DNA of 64,000 nt from Sphagnum compactum (lineage: Eukaryota; Bryophyta; Sphagnopsida; Sphagnales): NCBI GenBank assembly GCA_965153455.1, contig OZ234496.1:18530304-18594303 (forward strand), written 5' to 3'. This document shows positions 1 through 10,409 of the stretch, in pieces. The notes beneath the pieces are model-generated. The model made no database searches, was not told where the DNA came from, and saw only the letters and a program-made list of their open reading frames with translations. A program made the position numbers and the translations under genes. Each line of letters starts with the position of its first letter. Position 1 is the first letter of the stretch.

Positions 1-602
1 GCTGTGAAGAAGAGATTATGCATCATCCAGAAGCCCCATTTGTTCCAGTCTCCTGCATCATCCTGTGTAATGAACAAAGGAATGGAGAGTCCAAAGATGT
101 ACACTGCATTCAACAAGGCATCAACCGCAGCAAAGAGGCCAGAGAAAAGGAGTGTGCGGAGCAATGCATCCCAGCCACTGATGAGATATCCTTGTGACAG
201 AAACACCACAACACTAACCTCTAGCAACACCATGCCAAACCTTGTAACCAGTGACATGACATTCCAGGCAGTCTCTTGGTCAGGTCCTCTTGTCTGCTGC
301 ATCTTCAGAAGAGTCCAGCAGATGTTCAGAATACAAATCACCCATAAAAATGTGTAGTAAGTGGTCATTATATGTGAGCGACTCTGCATCAGCTTCCGCA
401 CACTGGATCGCAGTCTTGTGAGGAGAAACAGCAAGAAAAGCAATGCAGGCAAGGCCAGTACTAGGTCATACAAGACTTCCCTGAATCCTTGTGTTCCTGA
501 TGGCTTCATCATTCTCAAACACATTGGTGCATCTCTTGTAGGTTGATCAGGAAAAACTCCTGGTGCTGGTGCTGGTGCCAGTATCATCGTCTCAATCTCC
601 AT
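1..602 (-). CDS. CAND2/TPRA1-like seven-TM protein, 5' part (cut by window edge)
   Basis: Reading the minus strand from an ATG at 602 gives 200 uninterrupted codons to the window edge. The start is MEIETMILAPAPAPG. Hydrophobic segments lie at about residues 43-64, 79-100, 113-137 and 147-177, and the last visible residues include WNKWGFWMMHNLFF. The order TM1, basic loop with RSSVRK, TM2 with TTYYTFLWVICILNICW, TM3 after a TAWN motif and TM4 ending VYIFGLSIPLF fits the Tmemb_40 / TPRA1 family. Plant members are the candidate GPCRs called CAND2; Arabidopsis CAND2 has been reported as a phytomelatonin receptor at the plasma membrane. The family is roughly 290-300 residues, so about one third is missing beyond position 1. 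No intron is visible in this part. Family assignment rests on remembered motif similarity; receptor function is inference. Confidence 0.8.
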   Translation of the reverse strand, partial: MEIETMILAPAPAPGVFPDQPTRDAPMCLRMMKPSGTQGFREVLYDLVLALPALLFLLFLLTRLRSSVRKLMQSRSHIMTTYYTFLWVICILNICWTLLKMQQTRGPDQETAWNVMSLVTRFGMVLLEVSVVVFLSQGYLISGWDALLRTLLFSGLFAAVDALLNAVYIFGLSIPLFITQDDAGDWNKWGFWMMHNLFFT

Positions 603-1370
603 CCCTAAAACCTTCGTTTCTAAATTCTTCCCCACTTAAATCTCAAACCCTAACGGCTCCAAGATTCCAACCCTTTGTGCCTGCCACTCTTAGAATTCCC
701 TTTTGCTTCTTCCACAGGCAATCTCAAACCCTAGCCTTGCAAAGCATTCTCTTGCCTGGACTATCTAATTATTGAACCCTAGCCAGACTTGACACAATCG
801 TTTGGAAGCATGAAAAAAGCTGTCTACTTTCTTCCCGTAACTTCCGATTCTTCTTGCCCAAAAAATTCCCAACAAAACTATTGCAATCCGAAATCCTAGC
901 TTTTTGCCACGCTCCCTCAAAATACCGCTTCTTCCATCTCAAACTCCTCGTTCAAAATCCTTGCGCAAAACTCAAGGCTCCATATAATCAGCGACATCAT
1001 GCAAGGAAAAGCAGGAAATTTTTAAAAAAAAAAAAACACAGTCTCAGTACATAGTTTCCGTGTACCAGATCTTCAAACCCTAAGCTTTCCACAAATTGGA
1101 ACTGCTTCCTAATCTCCTCTTACTCCACGTAGCACGTCCATACAACTCCACAGGTTCCCTTTCTCTTCTCTTCTGCAACTCCTGCTTGCAAAAAACTCGA
1201 TCACAAAGACAGCCCAGATCCGCCACGAAAGAAAAACCGCTCCGATCGACACCACGAAGCCTTGGAACGCAGCAAACACACACACCCAACACAAAAGACA
1301 GCTTCCCTGGTATACAAGGAAAGAGAAAAGCTCAAAGCCCGTCTTCACACGTGGGAAAAGAGTAGGGGGG
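603..1370 (-). promoter_or_regulatory. Leader and promoter-proximal region of the CAND2-like gene
   Basis: This stretch lies upstream of the minus-strand ATG at 602. It has several AAACCCTA-type telo-box motifs near 646, 730, 777 and 1076, which are common in 5' regions of plant genes. A T-rich tract on the minus strand around 1021-1035 could belong to an intron acceptor in the leader, but I could not settle the splice sites. Short reading frames here have no recognisable similarity and are taken as chance. Confidence 0.35.
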
Positions 1371-1371
1371 A

Positions 1372-1495
1372 TTGGTAGGTGTCGTTATTCTTTTACTCAA
1401 GAGGGGCGGGGGTACCTACTAAGGTTCGAACCCACAACTAATCAGCGCCACAAACCTACCATGGTAACCTAACCTAGTAGTGGGCCCAACTAACC
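1372..1495 (-). repeat. Possible tRNA-derived SINE fragment
   Basis: On the minus strand the segment carries GGGTTCGAACCTT, close to the RNA polymerase III B-box consensus. About 30 bases before it is TGGTAGGTTTGTGG, a weak A-box candidate. No complete tRNA cloverleaf can be drawn. The segment resembles other possible SINEs in this window only in architecture. An LTR or other repeat that happens to contain the B-box string is the alternative. Confidence 0.3.
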
Positions 1496-1587
1496 ACAAA
1501 AGCTTTTATAATATATTATATTTCATCATGATCAAATTTTAATTATGCTTGAAATTGGAGTGCACTTCAATAGAGTTCATCTAGAAA

Positions 1588-1925
1588 GTTGGAGAATGGA
1601 TGAATTTTTGAGAAAGATGGAACTAAGGAAATTGAATCTTTGGAAAGTTTGGACAATGGATGAACTCAAAGAAATGAGACGATAGATGAATTCGAAGAAG
1701 GCAAAAAATAGTTGATGAATTTAGACAAGTTTGACAATGGATGGCACCAAGGAGGTTGGACAATGGATGAATTAAAGGACATTTGGGAAGGATGGAATCA
1801 AACAACGGAGTCAAGGAAAGTTTGACAATGGATGAACTCAAAGAAATGAGAAGATAGATGAATTCGAAGAAGGCAAAACTAGTTGATGAATTTAGACAAG
1901 CTTGACAATGGATGAATCCGAAAAG
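1588..1925 (+). repeat. Two-copy tandem repeat, period about 170 bp
   Basis: The block at 1588-1755 is repeated at 1756-1925. The best conserved part runs from about 1642 and again from about 1815; for example GATGAACTCAAAGAAATGAG occurs in both. Each unit contains several copies of the shorter motif GACAATGGATGAA, so the array probably grew from a smaller repeat. No long reading frame is shared between the copies. Confidence 0.8.
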
Positions 1926-3060
1926 GTTGAACCATAAATGAATTTGGGGATATTGGGTTTAGGGTTTAGTGGGAAGTCTTCGCCGCCTGAAACCTGCACG
2001 GCCCCATGGCTAGTCATGTCCTTGATAGAGAAGATGCAAACCTTCTGATCACTCAACAAACACAATGAAGTTAAGCTCTGTACATATAGACAATAATGGT
2101 ATCCTTGCAAAGGATATGTATTATATGAAACCGCAGTGTTGTGACACTTCTATATCGACCTAGTCTTATTATGCAGCACTGAGTTAGTCGATTACAGCAA
2201 GCTCATCTCATTGTGGACAAGCCTCCAAGGAAATGCTCTACCTGGTATTGCACCTTGGTTCATGCAGCTCGTATATTTGCTGGGCTAATTTTGGTTTGAG
2301 CATAAACTGTTCCCACTGTCCTCAACAGCTTCTCACACCTTTCCGATAAGAATTCTCTCATTCCCTTTTGTCTTTGTCTTCTAGAGCCATGTAGCAGCAG
2401 CATTAGAGATTCACCTCTTTTTCCATTCATCAATTTTTTTTGGGTCCATAGCTCAACATGTTTACTTGCTTTCTAATCTCCTTTATTTATATTGTCCATC
2501 TCCTTTTCATCTATATCAAGAAACAGGGATTTTGAACATGGTTTTCTACTAGCAAATCAAATTTCCCTTCAACAAACACCACTTTCAGAAGTGGCACCCA
2601 GTTCATTAACAAAATGGAAACATGGTTCACTAACAAAATTGGCACAAGGCTCATCAACATCAGATTTAAAAACAATACTTTTAACCATATGACATGTATA
2701 AAGAAGCCTCATAGTTGGAATCACTAGAAGCATTACTGGAACCATCATGAACAACATCAAATTGTTCAAAATGCAATGGAATATAAGGGTCAAACAAGCC
2801 TGGATACAAATCGACATTTTTTTAAAAACGTAATAAAAATGATTCAAGGTTAACACATTGCACATAAATTTTAGAATCATCATCTAACTAAAACAATTTT
2901 TCATTGACATTATTTATCAAAGATGGTGTAATAAAGCATGAGTTAGAAGCTTGAAGATCAAAAAATTCAAAAGAAATGGGCAATGTAGTTTTTAGAAGTT
3001 CAACAAAGCGATTCCTAGAACCTTGATAACCCAATTTTTTCGCAAGTCCTTCATCAACAA
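1926..3060. other. Intergenic, no gene recognised
   Basis: A short telomere-like string, GGGTTTAGGGTTTAG, lies near 1954-1969. The reading frames at 2492-2692 (+) and 2569-2883 (-) overlap on opposite strands and have no recognisable motif. I see no RNA gene or clear transposon end here. Confidence 0.5.
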
Positions 3061-3064
3061 TTGA

Positions 3065-3190
3065 CATTATTATATATATTAAAGGACGTCGTGAAGCTTC
3101 CCCTTAATCCGTCCCGTCATCCAACCGGACAAACATTTCATCCATCCCATCATCCGTCTATTTAAGCCGGACATATATACATAAACACAA
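3065..3190 (+). mobile_element. Possible Helitron 5' terminal region
   Basis: The segment starts TTATTATATATATTAAAGG and continues with GACGTCGTGAAGC. Plant Helitron 5' ends often have a TC followed by an A/T-rich TATATATTAAAAGG-like stretch. The obligate TC is not present as such; a C-to-T change would be needed. If real, the Helitron would extend from here to 10324 and would have captured 3.2-5.6 kb. An unrelated AT-rich repeat is the alternative. Confidence 0.22.
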
Positions 3191-3702
3191 GAATGTATGG
3201 AGGAAGGTAGTTAGATTAGAAGACCCAAAGTAAAAATTTTGAGAAGCTCAGAGACAGATTTTGGAACTTGACCTCCAAGCTCCTTGAAACAGGGAGAGGG
3301 AGACAGAATGGCAGGTCTGGGTGAGAGTTGACATTTGCAGAACAATTGTAAGCTGATAGACACCTCCACCATATTTGCCTGCATGTGATTAGAATCAGTA
3401 AAAGCCTTTGTGGAACTGGCACTATGGGGGGAGGGGGAGGGGTGGGAGGGTCTTCAGTGTGTATTTTAGGTAGGTATGCTAAATACCACTTCACAAGATG
3501 CTAAATACCACTTCATAAGCTTTGTCTAAATACCCCTAACAAGCTTTGTTCAGCTTAATTATTATAAACCACATGCGGGAATTCGGACAAGTAGAGTATG
3601 CGGACATACTCCAAGAGTTTGAACTTCAAGCACAGCAAATTCCAACGAGGAGGAACTTGAAAACAGCATAGCAGTAGCAGGAGTAGAAGAAGTACGTTTA
3701 GG

Positions 3703-3722
3703 TTTTAGGGTTTAGGGTTTAG
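3703..3722 (+). repeat. Interstitial telomere-type motif
   Basis: TTTTAGGGTTTAGGGTTTAG is three units of the plant telomere repeat. It is followed within 100 bases by an apparently transcript-like stretch. In plants such telo-boxes are common just downstream of start sites of growth-related genes, so it may mark an old promoter or leader rather than a telomere scar. Confidence 0.7.
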
Positions 3723-4549
3723 ATCTTAGAATCTTTCTTTCTTTTACTGTTCTGTCAATTAGCACTTTTGATTCTCTTTGCCCTCCAAGTGCCACAATTT
3801 GGAGCAGCTTTTGTGTGTAGGACAAAGAATGTTAAGGCAAATTGGGATGTATGGAATCTTTTGGGTTGTTGCAGGATGTTTGTGGTATTGCATCAAGGGT
3901 TTTCCACTTTGAACAAATTTCAAGCTGTCTATCTGTCTGTCTGTCTAGACGTCTTATCCTCTGCAGCTATCTATCTTCATTTTACCCAAGATCAGGACGT
4001 GCTGCTTGTGATTTGTTGAATGTGTACAGACAACTCAACTTGACAATTTGGGTTCTACATGGTTTGCATTATGAAGGTAGTTTGTGGAAGATAGTCAATT
4101 TTGTTTTGGTAGAAACAACTGTGAATCCATTTTCTTTCTGTAGAAACTGGAACTATTGTTACTCATACTGAAAAATGCTTCTCTTGTGTGTGTGCAGGTG
4201 AGAGTGAAGATACAGGTGGGCCAAGTGGGCAACTGTAGTGAATGTGTTTATTTTTTCCACAAAATCTTTGGTGCTTCGAGTAGCATTGTGGTGGTGAGCA
4301 AGCTTGACTACTGTTTTTTGAAACCCATCTGTCTTACTTCAACCATAGCAATAGGGATTTGCTATTTTTAGAAGTTTAGAGAGTAATTTCTCAGTAGAGC
4401 AGAAGACAAAAGATGTATCCAATGCAGTGCACAAAAATGCTATCAATTGTTGTACTCCTTACAATGTAATGTGTTTTGCCGTAGTATCATATCCATTCTA
4501 GAATGCCATCAGACTTAGTATTCCTCGCAACATAATTATTTTTCTGCAG

Positions 4550-4657
4550 GTGACTCTTCCCAAGCCTTTAGGAATAGTGTTTGAAAAGAGCCAGTGGCGG
4601 GATGGCAATGGGAAATGTTGTGTGGTGGTGGCAAGGCTTTGTGTCTTTGGACTTGAA
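4550..4657 (+). pseudogene. PDZ-like exon fragment (plastid PDZ protein type)
   Basis: A good acceptor (TTTTTCTGCAG, ending at 4549) precedes a frame encoding VTLPKPLGIVFEKSQW, then a short VVVARL strand. The KPLGI-x-F pattern followed by a V-V-V strand resembles the first strands and carboxylate loop of PDZ domains in plant thylakoid or plastid proteins. Another acceptor-like TGTGTGCAG at 4190-4198 is followed by VRVKIQ, which could be the preceding short exon. No further PDZ exons follow; the frame runs into a 48-bp repeat. I read it as a gene fragment, possibly captured by the neighbouring Helitron. Confidence 0.35.
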
Positions 4658-4730
4658 ACTTCTCAACCCCAGCAATGTATTCTTGTGTTCCACTGTAAAT
4701 TGCTCCATGGTTTTTTCAAATTCAATTCAA

Positions 4731-4874
4731 GACTTACATGAATTCTCTTGGAAGAATTTGAAACTCAAAACAATTCAGGACTTGCATGAATTCTCTTGGA
4801 AGATTTCAAAAGTCAAGATTATTGAAGACTTGCATAGATTCTCTTTGAAAAGGCTCAATATGGGTCCATATGAT
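4731..4874 (+). repeat. 48-bp tandem repeat, three copies (16-aa repeat if translated)
   Basis: Copies start at 4731, 4779 and 4827, each beginning GACTTRCATRRATTCTCTT. The period is a multiple of three and all copies stay open in one frame (IQDLHEFSWKNLKLKT, then two diverged copies). The frame has no recognised domain and ends at 4898. It may be part of a real transcript or a repeat that happens to stay open. Confidence 0.75.
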
Positions 4875-5177
4875 TTTGACTTGAACTTAGCCTCATGATC
4901 CCCAAGGTTTCAACAAATTGGAATTGAATTTAATCACCCCCCAATTGTTAAGGTCATAATGCTGGACACTTCAAGAATGACCACATGTCAAAATGGAGTC
5001 CATAGCTGTAATGGCCTGTCAGATATTTCCCTGTGTACTCAAGGGGCACCTTAAATCTGTAAGCATCCTCCTAACAGGAGAAGGTCATCTTACATTTCTG
5101 GGATGTGCCTTATACATTTTGTAAGGGCCCACTGTGTTTTTAAAACATGATGAAAGGTCTCTGCAAATCTCTGAGTG

Positions 5178-5322
5178 GTCGTTACGCATGATAAGGCCCT
5201 CAAACAGGGGTGTTACCAGAGTTCGGCATTGCCCTTGGCTGTTGCTTTGGGCAGGCGCCTTAAGGTCACTACATATGGTAAGGCCTTCAGACAGGGGCAT
5301 TACCAGAATTCGGCACTCAACC
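5178..5322 (+). repeat. 87-bp spaced direct duplication
   Basis: The string starting GGTCGTTACGCATGATAAGG near 5177 recurs, diverged, near 5264 as GGTCACTACATATGGTAAGG. Both continue through a CAGGGG and TTACCAGA core and end in TTCGGCA. The two copies are about 55 bases each, spaced 87 bases apart. No function is evident. Confidence 0.7.
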
Positions 5323-5599
5323 ACTTATTCATCATGTTTAGTGGTTTAGTGGCAAAGTTAATAGTGGTTTGTGAAAGCTGCAAAATTCGCTTTGAGGTTT
5401 ATATATTTTCTTTCAATCCATTGTAGATTTCAGGAAAAGGGAGTCATAAATGGAGTTGTTGACGAATGTGTGTGTGTGGGTGCATGTGTACAAAGTACAA
5501 ACTAATAAGCCATGGACTTTCCTTTCTTCCGCCACCCTGGGGATTGATTTTGGCTCACATTTTGACACCAGTAGCGCTGCCTGCACAATTCTTCAGTTG

Positions 5600-8156
5600 A
5601 TGTAGCTAGACTTCAACAATGTCCACACACACGGCACCAGCACAGAAGAGTGCAAGAGAAACCCCCCGCCCCAAGATGCCCAAAGACATACAAGAACGTA
5701 TCGTGCACTCATTGCGCAACATGGTAGTGCTTTGGGTGCTTTGACGGCCCTTCGGCAACACCTAGAAGCTCAACAGAATGACAAGCAAACTGACTCTTTG
5801 GAAAATCCTATTCCACATATTGATGTTCCAACAGAATTCAATCAAGGCACGTCAGAATCTGCACATGAACGTCGCAATCGCCTACAAAGAGAACGGCGTG
5901 CTAAGCAACGTGAACAACTTTCTCTTGGCAATGACGCATTACAATTGTTTGGAGACGAAGATGAGTCAGCCCCGGGATGATGGGATTGTGGAGAAATGGA
6001 CACAATATGTGGATTCTGCGATGCGAAAATGTGGATCAAAGAACGATTGGCAAAGTCGAGGAACAACAACCCACAATTTTCTCTGTGTTGCGAGAATGGC
6101 AAAGTTCTATTGCCGAATCTTCTTGCAACACCGCAAGAGCTGGAAGTTCTTTTAACCAGTAAAGAGAGCAGTGTCGTCAAATTTCGAGATCAGATTCGCA
6201 TGTACAATTTGGTGTTGCCATTCACTTCGCTCGGTGCCAAAGTTGATGAGTCGGTAACAGGAGGCCCTGGACCTTACTCCTTTCGCATTCAAGGTGAACT
6301 TTTTCACAAAATCGGATCTCTATGTCCTGCCAAAGGACAACTACCACAGTTTGCACAGCTGTACATTCATGATACGAAACGCGAACATCACAACCACCAT
6401 GTCGTTATGCCATCGCTTGATCCAACAACGTTGGATCGGTTGTTGGTTATTGACCATGATGTACAATATCAATCCCTATGTCGAAGTGTTCAAAATGGCA
6501 AGGGATATGATGGCAACAAAAGGTGTTCCCATGGATCTGAAATTGCGTCTCATTGCCTCTCGAACAAAAGATGCCCGCCGATACAATGTGCCGACGGCCG
6601 ATGAAGTGACTGCATTGATGGTAGGAGATGGTTCTGAAGCTGCAGACAGACGTGACGTCGTCCTTGCTCAGCAAGCTGGCCCGTTTCAGCGCATTTCCGA
6701 ACTACATGTGGGATACATGGCTCTACATTATCCGTTGCTATTTCCTTACGGTGAGGATGGATGGCATCCGTATATTCTGCTCAATGGTGTTGTTGCTGAT
6801 GCAGATTTGCATGAAGACCATGCGAAAGAATATGAGCTTCAAAGAAAACATTGCAATGTGACAATGGTTGAATTTTATGGTTATCGACTTCAACATCGAG
6901 ACACTGATGGCATTGCGTTGCTTCGGGGTGACCGATTGCGGCATCAATACATTGTGGATGTTTATGCGGTTATCGAACGAAGTTGCTTGAAGTATCTGCG
7001 CCTAATTAAAAAAAAAACTTCGCGCGGATCTTTATCAAGGCCTTCAAGACGCCATTGTTGCAAGTGACAATAGCGCTGCTGCCATCGGATAAAGGATCAT
7101 TCTGCCATCTTCTTTCATAGTAGGTCCACGTCACATGGTTCAGAATTATCAAGATGCCATGGCAATCTGCAGATGGGCCGGCTACCCGGATGCGTTTGTT
7201 ACATTCACTTGCAATCCCCAATGGCTTGAAATCAAGATAGCGTTGCTACTCGGACAGCAACCTCAGGATCGACCGGATTTGGTAACCCGAGTGTTCAAAA
7301 TCAAGCTGAAGGAGTTGATCAATGACATTCACAAGAAGCATATTCTGGGACGCACGATTGCGGGAATCTATGTCGTTGAATTTCAAAAGCGTGGGTTGCC
7401 GCATGCACACATTCTCATCTTCTTTATCGAAGACTGCAATCCACACACGGTCGAGGATATAGATCGCATGATCAGTGCTGAACTTTCAAATTTAGAAACA
7501 AACAAGTTGGCCCACGAGACGGTTGCCAGATGCATGATGCATGGTCCATGTGGAGCTGCGTTTCCAAATGCCGCATGCATGGAAGAAAGCAAATGCAAAA
7601 AACAATATCCACATAAGTTCCAATCCGAGACGGTGACAGATGTAAACGCATACCCTATTTATCGGCGTAGAGATATGAGGCACACAGTTTTGGTTCCTGG
7701 CATTGAATTGGACAATCGTTGGGTGGTACCGCACAATGTCTATTTATCGACCAAATACGATGCGCACATCAACGTTGAGGTCTGCAACAATATTCGTGCA
7801 ATCGAATATCTATTCAAGTACGTATATAAAGGACATGATCGTGCAACTATTGAGAACTCACGCCAGAACGACAATGCCACCAAAGCGAATGTGGTTGAAG
7901 TTGATGAAATTAAAAAATATCTCAATTGTCGCTATGTATCTGCATTAGAAGCAGCGTGGCGCATCTTCAAGTTTGATATGCATGAGCGGTTTCCTACTGT
8001 TGAGCGTCTGCAATACCATTTGCCCAATCAGCAAATGGTGTTGTTTGACGATGACGATGATGTGCAGGAAGTGGCAACACGGTTAGCCATTTCCAGATGG
8101 ATGCTCATAGAATGGTTCAAAACAAACCAAGAATCGGAAGTTGCATGAAGCCTTAC
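5600..8156 (+). pseudogene. Helitron Rep part (Helitron_like_N plus HUH endonuclease)
   Basis: Segments in order: a basic N-terminal region with RLQRERRAKQREQL (about 5870-5925); a CGFC...WIKERL zinc-like motif (about 6004-6050); FSLCCENGKVLLPNL; the family block RDQIRMYNLVLPFTSLGAK; and FAQLYIHDTKREH. The frame then shifts near 6460 to NPYVEVFKMARDMM, RRYNVPTADEV and HYPLLFPYGEDGWHP. A second shift occurs in the A-run at 7008-7017. The Rep core at 7135-8148 holds FTCNPQWLEI, the HUH motif HAH (7402-7410) and tyrosines at 7807 and 7819 within EYLFKYVYKG, the nicking and joining residues. In-frame stops: TGA 5978, TAA 7090, TGA 8146. The N-terminus lacks an in-frame ATG. Confidence 0.92.
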
Positions 8157-10249
8157 ATTCGATCAATTCCCTCAGCGATGGGTGTGGAATCAGAAGTTGA
8201 AGCGATGGACAATGCGCAAGAGAGGCTTTGCCATTGGTCGCATGTATTATGCACACCCGACATCGGGTGAATGTTATTATTTGCGAATGCTGCTGAACTG
8301 CGTCAAAGGTGCCACATCCTACGAGCATTTGCGGACAGTGGATGGCAGAGAGCACGACACATTCAAAGATGCATGCATTGCAATGGGTTTGCTTGCAGAC
8401 GACAATGAATGGCATCAAGCCTTGGAAGAAGCCGATGTTTGGGCCTTAGGACGACAGCTGCGTGACATGTTTGCCTCCATGTTAATGTTTTGTGAGGTCA
8501 CGAATCCCAAACAGCTATGGGATGCACATTGGGAGTCTTTGAGCGATGACATTGAAGCAATGACACGCTGCGAGCATGCTGATCCAACTATTACCCTTTC
8601 TGAGGATGCGCTAAAGGATTGTGCATTGTATGAGATCGATCACGTTCTCATGCGCAATGGACACCGCTTGGAAGATTTTCCAACGCTTCCCAAGTCTAAT
8701 TACATCCCTTCTGTTCATGGAGGAAACCGATTGGTCGAAGAAGAGTTGGCTTATGATCAGCATTCATTGACCACAGATGTAGATAATGCAGAAGATAGGC
8801 TCATGATGATCAGCGCAACGCATACGAAACTATTTTGAATGCCGTGACAAACAAAGAGGGCAAACTATTCTTTGTGTATGGCAGTGGTGGAACCGGGAAA
8901 ACATTTGTTTGGACAACACTTTTGTCCCGTCTACGAGGGCGAGGCAAAATCGTGCTTGCAGTTGCCTCATCACGAATTACATCTTTGTTGCTTCTGGGCG
9001 GCAGAACCACCTATTCAAGATTCAAGATTCCGATTGATCTGCACGATGAGTCAACTTGCAACATCACACAACAGATGAAAGTGGCCGAGTTGGTGCGTAA
9101 AGCTGATTTGATCATTTGGGATGAGGCACCGATGATGCATCGCCGAGCTTTCGAAGCTGTTGATCGCACCCTGCGTGATTTTATGCAATTGGATGATGCA
9201 CAGGCAACCGAGAAAATCTTTGGTGGGAAAACCATGGTCCTTAGTGGGGATTTTCGACAAATCTTGCATGTTGTTCCCAAGGGTGGACGAGAAGACATTG
9301 TTAGTGCTTCCTTGCCTCGATCGCATCTTTGGCAGCATGTTACAATTCTTTGTCTTCATATCAACATGCGAGTCATGGCAACCAATTCTGAAGAGTAGTG
9401 AGAGTTTGCCAAATGGGTGTTGAATGTTGGAGACGGTAATCTTCCTGCCATTGCAGAAGAAGAAGGTGTCGATCCAGATTGGATTAAGATTCCATCCCAT
9501 ATGAGGCTGCCAGCAGAAGATTGCAGCTTAAGAGGATTAATCCGAACCATCTATCCGGATCACTAGTGCCACTCTGGAGATGCCATGTATCTTATGCAAC
9601 GCAGCATTGTAGCCCCCAAAAATACTGACGTTGATGAAGTCAACAATGCAATTTTAGAATCGTTATCTGAAGAATCGCACACATACCTGAGCGCAAATTC
9701 TTTGACTCCAACAGAAGAAGGTGCAAGTGTTGCTGCAGGAGTTTCAATGGATTCATTGTATCCGGTGGAATTTCTAAACACTTTGCAATTCAGCGGTATC
9801 GCAAATCATAAGCTGGAACTCAAAGTGGGTGTGCCAATCCTTTTGTTGCGTAGTCTCAATCAATCAATAGGATTGTGCAATGGTACGAGGTTGATTGTCA
9901 AAAGATTGGGTCAGCGTGTCATTGAAGCGGAAATCATCACACGAAACAATGTCGGCAAACGTGTGTTCATACCTCGCATCATCATGTCTCCCTCTGGGAC
10001 TGATTGGCCATTTGTTTTGCATCGTCGTCAATTTTCAGTTCGAGTGGCATTTACGATCACAATCAACAAGAGTCAAGGTCAGACATTCAACAACGTTGGG
10101 TATATTTGCCATCTCCAGTCTATTCCCATGGTCAGTTGTATGTTGCTATTTCACGGGTCACAAGTAGTGCAAACATCAAGATTTTCAACGGCCAGGGTCC
10201 CGATAGATACATGCGAAATGTCGTATATAAAAAGGTTTTGGAACTGTAG
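8157..10249 (+). pseudogene. Helitron helicase part (Pif1-type SF1B)
   Basis: It continues the Rep frame with FPQRWVWNQKLKRW and the block RMYYAHPTSGECYYLRMLL, characteristic of Helitron proteins. A one-base loss near 8800 moves the frame to ETILNAVTNKEGKLFFVYG. Walker A is GSGGTGKT (8880-8903), Walker B is LIIWDEAPM, and GDFRQILHVVPKG is helicase motif III. Two adjacent stops (TAG 9396, TGA 9399) and TAG 9564 interrupt it. The C-terminal motif ITINKSQGQTFNNVG is followed by another shift near 10100, after which YLPSPVYSHGQLYVAISRVT continues to a natural stop at 10247-10249. All helicase motifs are present in order, so the copy is complete in extent but not translatable as one protein. Confidence 0.92.
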
Positions 10250-10294
10250 TTTGTAATTGTAATTTTGTAATATGTACCGTCAAATGCGCACAAA

Positions 10295-10324
10295 CCTGTG
10301 CATTAGGCACAGGGTTCAAACTAG
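10295..10324 (+). mobile_element. Helitron 3' terminus: hairpin plus CTAG
   Basis: CCTGTGC (10295-10301) pairs with GCACAGG (10307-10313) around a five-base loop. Seven bases later is CTAG (10321-10324) followed by T. This matches the Helitron 3' rule of a short GC-rich hairpin just upstream of CTRR with insertion before a host T. Confidence 0.88.
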
Positions 10325-10409
10325 TATAAATAAAAGAGAAGAAACAAACAAAAATATAAAGAAGAGTTAAGAAACTTGAACATTAGAAAACCATTCAGGA
10401 TGAACAACC

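Larger units (their letters stand above)
5560..10324 (+). mobile_element. Helitron, near full length, inactive
   Basis: The element encodes a HUH replication initiator fused to a Pif1-type helicase (5600-10249), followed by a non-coding tail with a terminal hairpin and a CTAG end followed by host T. That domain pair and the 3' structure define Helitron rolling-circle transposons. The 5' end was not located: no convincing A-TC junction is seen just before 5600, and the element may begin as far up as about 3065. The ORF is broken by several stops and frameshifts, so the copy cannot be autonomous. Surrounding DNA is much more AT-rich and CG-poor than the element, which suggests a fairly recent insertion. 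Confidence 0.9.

Noticed and set aside
4-775. Plus-strand frames of 61-117 codons at the left edge
   Set aside because: They are antisense to the clear minus-strand CAND2-like coding sequence or its leader and show no domain.
1372-1495. A tRNA gene on the minus strand because of GGTTCGAAC
   Set aside because: No acceptor stem, D arm or anticodon arm can be drawn; at most a SINE fragment.
1954-3722. Chromosome end indicated by TTTAGGG motifs
   Set aside because: Only two or three units occur at each place and coding and repeat DNA continue on both sides.
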